64,000 nt of DNA from Karalla daura (Eukaryota; Chordata; Actinopteri; Chaetodontiformes; Leiognathidae). Shown piece by piece: positions 23,900-33,507 of this stretch. The stretch's first letter is position 1. The number at the start of each line of letters is the position of its first letter. The DNA lies in assembly GCA_029224185.1 (NCBI GenBank), contig CM055194.1:23185174-23249173 (forward strand). The letters run 5' to 3'. The notes under the pieces are model-generated. The model saw only the letters and a program-made list of their open reading frames with translations. It searched no databases and was not told the DNA's origin. The translations under genes and the position numbers were made by a program.

Positions 23900-24939
23900 C
23901 ACACTCTTAACCCAAATTAGTTGCCTTACTCACAAATTTGTGAGGAAACCTGTGGCCCTATACCACTTTAGATTTTACACTAGCTAAAACTAAACATGTT
24001 TAGCAGTATTAACCAGGAAGCTTAACTTTTTACACAAGCTGAAACTAAACATGTCTGGAATCTCAAGCTCATGATTCATATTGATTACACTCTGTTTCTC
24101 CGGCTCGACCGCATTTCGATTACGGTATAGCACTGCATTGAGAGTACCCAGTCATCATAGCAACGCAGGCAAACACACTCACTGCGTGTTTCCTCGATGG
24201 ATCTGCTCATCGACAACCCAGGACAGAAATGTCTGCACGTAGAGGAGGACGACCCACAAAATCCCTTTGCGGGTCGTTATTATGTCCAAAATGGGTGAAA
24301 AACAAATGAGAAATGAAGAGGCAGTTGTTTTTAAAAATGGCAGGGAGCCGCAAAATGATGACGCATGACGCCGTAATCAATCTAATGCAGCATTTCAACT
24401 CCCTGGTTCTCACTGCGTCCATGGTTCACACCCAACCTTACTCAGCCCCACTTGGCCCAGCTCGGTCCAGCAGGCGAGCGGATGCTAGAGAAATACTACT
24501 TGGTTATACATTCCAGGAAAGAAAGAAAGAAAGTGTAAGTCTACATCTAAAGTAATGGACACACACAAAAAGCCAAATTAAGTCGAGCTGGTTAGCATTA
24601 GTAGTTTTTACTCAATGTCATTAGTGAAAACCAGCTATTATGACTTGTTATTGCTATTCATCTTTCCAAAGGGGCCAAAAAGTGACCCAAAAATAACCAT
24701 AAAATCAGATAAGAAATAAATGGGAAAAACGAGGAAATTCAAAAAATCACCCTGAAACAACCACCTGCTTCAGAGCCATACGTTGACATAGAAACTTCAT
24801 TTCAGCTCTCATTTTTCTTTTTTCACGCTGCTTCCAGTCACACCGTACGCAGTAGGCAAATTCTTTTTACCAGTTCTGTCAGACAATTTGTGCTCTTTCA
24901 TACAGTGTGTTCCCTAAACCTGTATGCCTTAGAAACGAG
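23900..24939. other. Spacer between the duplicated protease units
   Basis: About 1 kb found only once in the cluster. It has a short imperfect direct repeat (ACTAAACATGT in each half, 23.97-24.06 kb) and a repeat-like block at 24.08-24.60 kb. No gene recognised. Confidence 0.5.
24080..24600. mobile_element. Possible MITE-like non-autonomous DNA element
   Basis: The left part ('ggctcgaccgcatttcgatt' plus 'acggtatagcac') and the right part ('aattaagtcgagctggtt') share an imperfect inverted GGCTCGAC/GTCGAGCT core. The text resembles short non-autonomous elements common in fish. No target duplication could be fixed. Confidence 0.3.
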
Positions 24940-25015
24940 GGAAAAGTCACTCGAGTCAATGTGAATGTGAATGTGCATTATTTAGACACAGGGAGCCGTT
25001 GTTGTCCTGCAGGTC

Positions 25016-25021
25016 TTTATT
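25016..25021 (-). terminator. Polyadenylation signal of protease gene 2
   Basis: AATAAA on the minus strand, about 330 bases after the stop, at the position equivalent to the signal of gene 1. Confidence 0.65.
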
Positions 25022-25351
25022 CATTCAGCCATTGATGAAAAAGGAGGAACAAAACAAAGTACCCTGCATTCTCATTTGACTAATGATCTACAGAGCAGCT
25101 TTTAATACAGAGCGCCGAAATTGTATAAAATGTATATTTTCATTGAAGCTAAACAAGATAACATACTTTTAAAAAGCCACAAATGTTTTTTCTCAGTTAT
25201 CAAAAAGCAAACAGTATAATACTGGATAAATACATATAATAGCATTGATGCAGATGCAGGTCTGATTTTCCATTATCGGAGATAATTCCATTATCGGAGA
25301 TTTCACTCTACATGTGGTATTCATAGCTTTGATGATTTACAACAGGCAGAG

Positions 25352-26537
25352 TCAAATTTGATCAGGCACATGTTGCTCCACAACAGATTTGATCCACTTT
25401 TTGTAGTCAGAGATCTTGGCGTAAGTATAGATACGCTGGTCACCTGGCAGTTTCCTGTAGGCAGACACCACCCCATACGCCTCCCCATTGTCACAGACGA
25501 GCGGGCCACCAGAGTCCATCTGGAGGGACATGCAAATGATGAAGTGTTGTTATCATGCAATGTCATTGCTGATTTTACGAAAGTTAAAGTTAGCATACCT
25601 CGAAAGGTCCATTCCTTCCCTTAGAGCAGTATACGTTCTCCTTGCCACATTCCGTTGCATTCTCAGTGACAGTCACATTGACTTCGCGAAGCACAGGTGA
25701 CCTGCAAGTGCTGTTCTTGTGTGTTTTTCCCCAACCAGCGACCACACAATATGTTGGCTGGCAGTCTTGACCTTCTGCCAGAACAATGGGTTGCACATGT
25801 GGGCTGTACTTTGCCCTCGAGCTCAACTTGAGGAACAGAGAGGGAAATAAGATATTTAATACATTAAATATTGATATTCTGCATTTTAGTGCTGCTCTCA
25901 GTTAATGCATTGTCAGAAGCCACAATGGGAAAAACAATCTGTAAACAGTAAAAATTCAATTTCTTACCTTCAGAAGCATGATGTCATTTTGGTAGCCACG
26001 TGCTTTGTAGTCTTTATGTGGAAATAGTTTTTCCACCTTCACAACCTGTACTCCTTTTTCATTGTTTAGGATATTGTGAGCCCCCAGTGTGACTGTGTAC
26101 TTGCTGAATTTACTAAATGAAGAACGATAAAGTCATGTTAGGAAAGAAATCCTAAATTCCCCACAGGCACATGTGTGTGTTTAACTGACCTGCCTTGGCA
26201 GTGGGCTGCAGTCATCACAAAGTCATGATTCAGAAGGAAGCCACCACAGTATATGATTTTTTCATTTCGATTTTTCTTCTCTAAAAGCACCATATATGGC
26301 CTGCTATGCGGCTTAACTTCATGGCCTCCAATGATTTCCCCTGGGTGAACTGTTCCAAAAAACACGCACATATGTACATTATATACGTACAAAGAGTGAC
26401 CCAATATAACACAATATCCCATAAGAAATAAATGGGAAATGAAACAGTGAGCCTCTGTATATATATATATATTAGTTACCTTGACCATCTAGAGTCAGTC
26501 CAAGCACCAGTATCACCAGTTGATAATGGAAAGACAT
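25352..26537 (-). CDS. Granzyme B / mast-cell-protease-like serine protease, gene 2
   Basis: Duplicate of gene 1, also 252 residues. Exons: 26,537-26,480, 26,349-26,190, 26,112-25,968, 25,826-25,599 and 25,519-25,352; exon lengths are identical to gene 1 (58, 160, 145, 228 and 168 bases), with GT-AG introns of 77-141 bases. Signal peptide, Gly-Glu pro-dipeptide, IIGGHEVKPHSRPYM, His69, Asp116 and Ser200 are all present. Differences cluster in loops: residues after RPYM (LLEKKNRNEKIIY instead of HLIQENLNEKPRR), the 70s loop and the C-terminal half. Two extra cysteines appear in exon 4 (QDCQP and NSTCR). The residue before DSGGP, normally the oxyanion-hole Gly193, is Met. N-glycosylation motifs NVT and NAT lie in exon 4. 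The frame is intact and the product is probably a secreted or granule protease. Confidence 0.88.
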
Positions 26538-26898
26538 GCTGCGATCAGAGTCCAGCCGAGCTTCTGAGAAGCGGTGCCAGATGATATCACTTTACAAATG
26601 CTTCCTAGTCAAAGAGTGAAAAGGAAGTTGTACATTTGAATATGTAAAAGACACACATTCACACCTCGCTCTCCTCCAAAACATGACAAATAAAGATGTT
26701 TTCCACAAGTCAAAATTAGCTTGTGTTCATGTGTTGTCACTGTGCTGTATTTTGAGTGCATTTCATTTTGGGGATGAAGTGCTTATCTTATCTTGTCTCA
26801 TCTTTCAGATGAGAACAAGTGCAAACCCGCAGTCAACAAGTGAATACAAGTGTTGAGTCTAATACCAGTAAAAGGTGCATCATAAAAACTATTACAGA

Positions 26899-29800
26899 GG
26901 TATTATGATTTATACCACACTACACTACTGTATGAGAGCTTTCCATTCTCTCCAACCTCTATTTAATACGTTTTGTTAAAAATAAATGTCTTTAAATCTT
27001 TTTTTAAAACTGTCAGTGGACTGTGTTGCCCTCAAGGTGTGAGGCACGGCATTCCACAGATGGGGAGCAACAACGCAGAAGGCCCGATCACCCACGGTCC
27101 TCAATCTGGGTCTGGGTATGTGGAGAAGGTTTGAGTAAGTGGATTGGAGGGAGCATATTGTCTTTTGTGGGTTGTCATCAGTGTAGCAGTACCATTTGCC
27201 TCTCTGTAATGGTTAATGGTTCTAGGGAACAGCACAGAGCAGTACAAACTATTGGTCTGAGCGCTGTGTGTGTGATTTTACAAACACAATGCAGGTCACT
27301 GTTACGTTGATGCCTCTGTGATAACACATTAACACAGCGTTTTGTACTCATTGCTGCTGCTTACTTGCGATCACCAGGTTGAGTCACATGTAGAAAGTTA
27401 TTACTAGGTTGAGCCTCCTTCGAAGCTGAATAACAGCGAGAGTTGCTGGTGAGCGATTTGGGGCTCGTACGAGGCGGTTATTATTGTGTGATTCCTAGTC
27501 ATGTCGCTCCTCAAACTGCTTCACAGGCCAATAGAAAGGCGTCTGCGAATTGGTTCAGACTACATCTACAGCTTTGTGTAGAGCAGAGAAGGCTTTAAAA
27601 AGTGACAGTTCTTATGGGTTTTGCCATATTTTTTGGTTTACCATTGACATGCATAAACTTCCCCAAAAGTCTATTTCAGCACTAGAACATTCACACTTTG
27701 CCTGGGCGTAGCTTATGTGTGAACAAAATGAGAAAAAACAAAATAATTTTCTCCATTTATTGTGCTTGTTGATGCACCTTGCTGTTTCTAGCCTTCATAT
27801 GTTGCAAGTCTTTATTCTTCAGTCTGTATAGACTCCATCCGTCAAAATCCTTTTTATTTAATAATTACGTAATCATTTAGAGCCATTTCTTTGATTCCAG
27901 TAGTAGTAACTTTATAATTCATCACACTATATGTAATCATAATTTATTATCTGTATCATATCTATCCGTGGTCCCATCCTTTACGTCTTTTAAGACGTTT
28001 AATATGAAATAGAGATCAATATCCAAAACAATTTCTACCGCAAAAAGCAGTTTATCTTGTCTAGTTCTCACTCAATCTTTGAGGCAGAGACTAGGCGGAG
28101 TGAAAGAGAAGGATAAATTCTTCGTGGACTATGAGAAACATGTTGAAATGGGCTTGTGAACAGACAGGGAATCGGATGAAATATGAAATATGGCTTTGAG
28201 GTTTAACTTTGAGGAACCTGAGAAGTCAGAGCCTCTGAGTTCCGTGGCTCTTTGGAGATGATGAAATCCTCAGCGCACCTGCTGCTGTTTCCCCTCTTGT
28301 TTCATGTTTTAATGATGCAATAGTAGTTCCTCTTGAAACATGTTTTAAAGGAATTCACACTACACATTTCTTCTTTTGAGTTGTGAGGCCTTCATTTACA
28401 CTGTCTACACTGAGCTTTTTGTCACTCTGTGGCACAACCATGGTAATTATTTACATTATTTAACTCACCTGAGACACGGAGCGGCAAATCTTGTCTATGT
28501 CTTAGTATTTGGGAGGCTATTTTCAAAAGATTTTCTGGAGCCAGAATAACTAGATTCTGCTCCTTTCGATATAACTGGAAGTGTGACATTATTAATCAGT
28601 CTCATACAAATAAATATATAAAGATGATTGTAGCCCTGCAAGATGGATTACTTGAGGACTTATAGCTGTATTCTAGACGTCTGTTTTGAGCTTCACGGTT
28701 CTTACAACAGGAAGCTAACCCTTCATCAGATAACTGCGGATGACAAATACCCGATCTAAACTTATAACCTGTGATGATAGAAACACTGATAAGAGTCACA
28801 TCCTCCACCACTTCCTTTCACAGTTGTTTCATCTCTCCCTCAGTGCACGCTAAGATGCATTCAACGAGGCTGCTTGAACTGAGCCTTCCATCATTCTGTT
28901 CACATTATAGAGTTTACATTGTCTCAATCATCATAATTTGTAGATTTCATCCATATTAAACTTTTCTGTGTGTGTGCGTGTGTGTGTGTGTGTCTTGTGC
29001 TGACCTCAGAGTGTGTCTCCCTGTGTCAGTCTGCCATCATTTATTGGACTCACAACACACCACATCTCTCACTAAAACCACCTCCTACACTTGCAAAACT
29101 TTCCATCATCTGTGCATCTCTACAAGCTGACAAAGCAAATCTAAAACACAAAGCACTCTTTAATTACAGATGCACTGACTTGTTTCAGTGCTCTTTGGTC
29201 CCTAGCCAGCTTTGCCTAATACATAGTTGTAAACCTATTAAATAACAGTAAACAGTCGCACTACAACGAGGGGTGTCAGACCACAGTTAGTTGGGGCAAC
29301 TGTTTTTGGATGATAACATCCTTACTTTACTTCACATTAGTCTACATTGTTTCCAAGAGTCGCTAAACTATTACCTTACCTAAGTTGAAGAGGGAGAACA
29401 AACAAAACTAATAATAACTCTTATCATAGTGTAGTTTTATTTTGGGAGCAGCCCTTGTCATAAATTAAAATTATTGCCTTATTCTAGCCAAAACAATAGC
29501 GGATGCTTGTCTTTTGTTCTAAACTTGAACTCTTTGAATTCATGAACCGTTCACGAGGTGCCCTCAGCTGAAGAACAACCTCCTTAAGGTACAGATCTTT
29601 TTCTACACATGTGATAGTAGGAGGAGTTACCATAGTGTGAAATATATCTGATTGCAAATAATTAATTCAGTCTAGTTCTGGAATTGTGACAAAGCAAAAG
29701 GCTGTAAAGTCCCCATACCATCATTTTACAGAGAAAATAATTTTATAATTGAATGATGATGCATGAAACTGAAGTTGTGGTGGCCGACGGACAGACGGAG

Positions 29801-29946
29801 GCATGGTGTATTTTTTGGAAAGCAAGTGATCTGTGTACATGACATGATCGCCTCCTGGCTGCACTGGCATGCTTTTTTCAGAAGGAGGCAGTGTTGTCCT
29901 TTTTTGATGACAGAATTCAGAAGCAAAATTGTTGAGTGCAAAGCGT
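26899..29946. other. Intergenic region, one repeat remnant
   Basis: Apart from the repeat remnant at 27.03-27.21 kb and a short GT tract near 28.97 kb I see only unique AT-rich sequence. A plus-strand frame of 127 codons (29,763-30,146) has no recognised motif and overlaps the 3' side of protease gene 3 on the other strand; I do not call it a gene. Confidence 0.5.
27030..27210. repeat. Possible fish interspersed repeat remnant
   Basis: The text 'cattccacagatggggagca', then 'acgcagaaggcccgatcacc' and 'ggattggagggagc' resembles a retroelement-derived repeat common in bony fishes ('ttccacag-ggggcagc-acagagaaggc-cggtc'). Assigned from memory. Confidence 0.35.
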
Positions 29947-29952
29947 TTTATT
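29947..29952 (-). terminator. Likely polyadenylation signal of protease gene 3
   Basis: AATAAA on the minus strand, about 290 bases after the stop codon, a spacing like that of the two sister genes. Confidence 0.5.
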
Positions 29953-30237
29953 CAGAAAATGATGAAGAGCCAAGTCAAACTGCAGTTATCAAATCATCCA
30001 ACAGCAGAAAAATCCAGTCTAATCCCAAAGAGAAGCAAGATTTCTTCCCTTATGAGCCTAAACACGTTCATACTGTGAAACACAGTGAAGCACCAGTCTT
30101 TTCTAGAGACTATATCATCAGCTTCAGATTAAAGATTATGAATTAAGCGTCACAATTTGCTTTTGTCATATTAAACAGAACCAGCAGAAATTCTAATGAC
30201 ATAATGTGGTCAATCAAACGCGACTTTTCAATGTTTT

Positions 30238-31448
30238 TCACGCATTTTTAATGGTCTCAGCGATCCACCGTCTGTGGTCAGGAATCCTAGAAAAGGCATA
30301 GATAAACTGGCCATCTGGAAGTTCCTCCAGATAGGATATCACTCCATACGCCTCTCCATTCTCGCAGACTAATGGCCCACCAGAGTCGCCCTACAAGTGC
30401 ACACACAGGATGCAGTTATTGCTCCATCACAGCAGTTTCATCACTGTCAACTGTTTGTTTTGCCAGGGGCATGTGACAAAAGTCTGACTTACCATGTACG
30501 GTCCAGTCTTTCCCTTCGAGCAGTAGAAATCACGTTCACATTTCACGTCCTCAACCAGGGTTACGTTGACTTCCATGAGCACTTCAGATATAGCACCATT
30601 CTTGTTGGTTCTTCCCCAGCCAGAGACGGAGCATGATTTTGGCAGCGAGTTAGAACTTTCTCCTCCGAGAGCAATGGGTTTCACATTTTGGCTGAACTTT
30701 GCCTTGGATTTCAACTTGACGAACAGGAAGAGATATAGAAAAAAATATGTAAAGCAGAAAGATCAATTTAGATTTCTCTAGTGGTTACATTTCCTACTTG
30801 ATGTGATCGATCATAGAACATTTTCATGTGACATCACAAGGAGTCAGAATTGCTGTTTTCTTACCTTAAGAAGCATGATGTCATTTTTGAGGGTATCTGG
30901 ATTGTAGTCTTTATGGGGGAACACTTTCCCCACTGGTATATGTTGTACGTCATCCATCTTTGAAATACTGTGCACTCCCAAGAGGACGACGTAGGAGCTG
31001 TACCGAAAAAACAAAAGAATGCAAAAGAATGTCTGAAAACGCAATTATTAGTTTGATTAGTGATTGATTATTGATTAATTAGTTTGTCCCAAAAAAGCGA
31101 TTGATATTGTTCAACGATGCCCGTCTGCAGGTGTTGAACTGACTTGGCCTGGCAATGCGCTGCAGTCACCACAAAATCCTCATTCAGGAGGAAGCCGCCA
31201 CAGATTTTCTTCTCATTGCCTTGGAGCCTTTCCAAAGCCACCATGTACGGCCGGCTGTGCGGCACAGCCTCGTGGCCGCCAATGATCCGGGCCATATATA
31301 CTATAGAGGGAAAAAAACAAAACATGACATGAACAACTATAGTCCAAAAGTCCATTATTAGGTCTGATCGACCTATCTATCTGACCTTACCTCGGCCATC
31401 GAGAGTCAGCGCCAGTATCAGTGTTAGCAGCTCAAAGCGGGAGAACAT
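30238..31448 (-). CDS. Granzyme / mast-cell-protease-like serine protease, gene 3
   Basis: An older paralogue of 240 residues. Exons: 31,448-31,391 (signal peptide MFSRFELLTLILALTLDG), 31,300-31,144, 30,997-30,865, 30,714-30,493 and 30,390-30,238; intron phases 1, 2, 0 and 0, all GT-AG. The triad is His68 (TAAHC), Asp111 (NDIMLLK) and Ser193 in a canonical GDSGGP, so the oxyanion glycine is kept. Six cysteines match the granzyme B/chymase disulfide set. The mature start IIGGHEAVPHSRPYM is preceded by Met-Ala-Arg rather than Gly-Glu, which suggests activation by a trypsin-like enzyme instead of a dipeptidyl peptidase. The 70s loop and C-terminus are shorter than in genes 1 and 2. Probably a secreted or granule protease. 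Family clear; orthology to a named mammalian enzyme is not decided. Confidence 0.88.
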
Positions 31449-31510
31449 GATGGGAGCTCCACCAAGATCAGCCTCTGATGAACTGTGACACGCTGCTGAT
31501 CGTGTCAGTC

Positions 31511-31541
31511 TTTAAACTAGCCGCTGTCTGCGGTAGGAAGT
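31511..31541 (-). promoter_or_regulatory. Candidate promoter of protease gene 3: TTTAAA box with adjoining RUNX and ETS sites
   Basis: TTTAAA at 31,511-31,516 lies about 65 bases upstream of the start codon and could serve as a TATA box. Just upstream, the RUNX-type motif TGCGGT (31,529-31,534, plus strand) directly abuts AGGAAGT (31,535-31,541, ETS/PU.1 type). RUNX-ETS pairs are known in blood-cell enhancers and promoters; function here is inferred. Confidence 0.35.
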
Positions 31542-33427
31542 AATTGGGGCCGTGCAGATGTGCACATGCAAATGTTGTGGTTTTGAGCCAGTTTAATGAG
31601 GACGCCTTGTCACGGCAACAAACTGTTTTTTTTTTTCAATGCTGAAGGAGATATGGTTTGGCTAGATGTGGCACTCATGAGATGTTCAGCTGTGTGGGTG
31701 ATTTCCTGAATTTTCAAGACAAAACTGATGCTCTGATAAGTTGTCGGGCCAACACGACTGATAAATCCTGAAACTGAAATGAAAACTTTAAAGTTCAGCT
31801 GAAGCGCAACATGAATAGTTCACATTCGGGCTTAACACTAGTAACACTAGTAATTGGAGGCAAAGCTGTCATCTTATTAAATATTATATATACATTTCTA
31901 TATATATACATGTATATACTATATACAGGATCATGATGTACTTGAGTCGGGGTTCAACACAGGCAGAACTGGTATCGTCTCTTTCTGTGTGAGGTGGTGT
32001 TCAGGTTAGCCCCCGTCATTAAACGGGAAGACTCAGCTGGATGATAACCAAACACATGAATGCATGATGATGGGAAAACAGACTGTGTCATGTTGAGACT
32101 GCTTTAACTAATTAATAAGTCACTTTTGCAAATATATGGCGGTACTCCTCTTGTCAGGAGAAGGACTATTGTTAAACCTGAAGGAGTTCACGTCCAAGTC
32201 CATTGCGTTCATTCTACGAAAAACGAACATATTCTTTAGAACTCGTTCATGCAGCATTTAAGAGATAATGTGGTCGTCTGCCTATTGCAGGGTCTGTGGA
32301 TTGGTTAAAGCTTCTGGACAGGAGCCTCTGCCACCGACTTACGAGTGGACGAGTGAATGTGGCTCTTGCTGTTGTAAGTGTTATGAGTGGTTGTGAAGAC
32401 CAGAAAAGTGCTATGTGAGGACCGCTCTGTTGACCACTTATCTGTCCTGGATTCTAATCTCCATAAATCCACATCACCCTCTCAACTCTGTCCATGAACC
32501 ACAAGTTAACTAAGTTAAGCCTGAGCATAATTCAGAGCAGCATGGTGTGATACGATAGGTCGTAATTTCTCCTCTGATGCCTCTGTGGTAACGTTCACAC
32601 AGCTTTAAAGATCTCGATTAGCATTTCATGTTCAGAGCCGTGGCTTTGTGTGCGGAGCCGGTGTGTCTGTCGCAAGGCCTCGAAGGTAACACTATTCTGA
32701 TGTTATCACGTCATAAGACGGTGCATAAAAATAGGATTTGTTTGAAAGTGTGGTCGGTGGAGCTTTAAGTGAAACGGGAACCCTGAGCTACCGGAGGAAT
32801 GAAGAAGTCATTAGGATTCAGTCTGAGGGGAGAAAAAGAGATCAGTCGGCATTTTCATTAACCGGCGTTATGTTTTAATAAAGGAATATTCCGATCAGTC
32901 TTTTTCTTTTAAGCCGACAGCCATTATAATAATTTCTTTATTAGAGAAATATATGCGAAACATAAATCAAATGCCATTCTTAATGTCTGGTCGTAGGATG
33001 TGGGGCTCTGCAGACCCATTTGCTACAGTTTGGCAAAAATAAAGGAAAATACACTCGAGGTACGGACTCTAAACCAATGAGAGACAAGGAGGACAGTTGG
33101 ATATTTACTCGGAATAGTAGCCTTGGATCAAACATGAATGATCCCGAGTAACAAAAAGATATGAAGAGATTTGTGTCAAAATAGCAGCAGCTATAACCTG
33201 CTGACCTCTTTTCTTTTTCTACTTCTTTTCTTTTTCTTTTTTTTTCTTTTTTTGCCATGCAGTCAAGCCTAAAGGTATGCAGCTCAATGACAACGGACTG
33301 CAGGTCTGTCTGTTACATCGCTTCCTCAGTCTAGACTCAACTATGTCCCCCTCGTGTCTTCGTCACAAACTTTATCATAATTGTTTTAAATTATGCACAA
33401 TAGAGTTTTCATGTGCTGAAGATGGGA

Positions 33428-33431
<4 letters not shown>

Positions 33432-33499
<68 letters not shown>

Positions 33500-33507
33500 T
33501 GTGTGTT
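33432..33507. repeat. (GT)n microsatellite
   Basis: GT tract of about 37 units with one TA interruption near the right end. Confidence 0.95.

Larger units (their letters stand above)
24940..26898 (-). repeat. Segmental duplication unit 2 (contains protease gene 2)
   Basis: Collinear with 21,848-23,899, including the 3' flank 'acacagggagccgttgttgt' and the 5' flank ending 'aaaactattacaga'. This is a tandem direct duplication. Confidence 0.85.

Noticed and set aside
29763..30146. Plus-strand frame of 127 codons near protease gene 3
   Set aside because: Not low complexity, but no motif, no splice partners, and partly antisense to the expected 3' UTR of protease gene 3. Kept as unproven.
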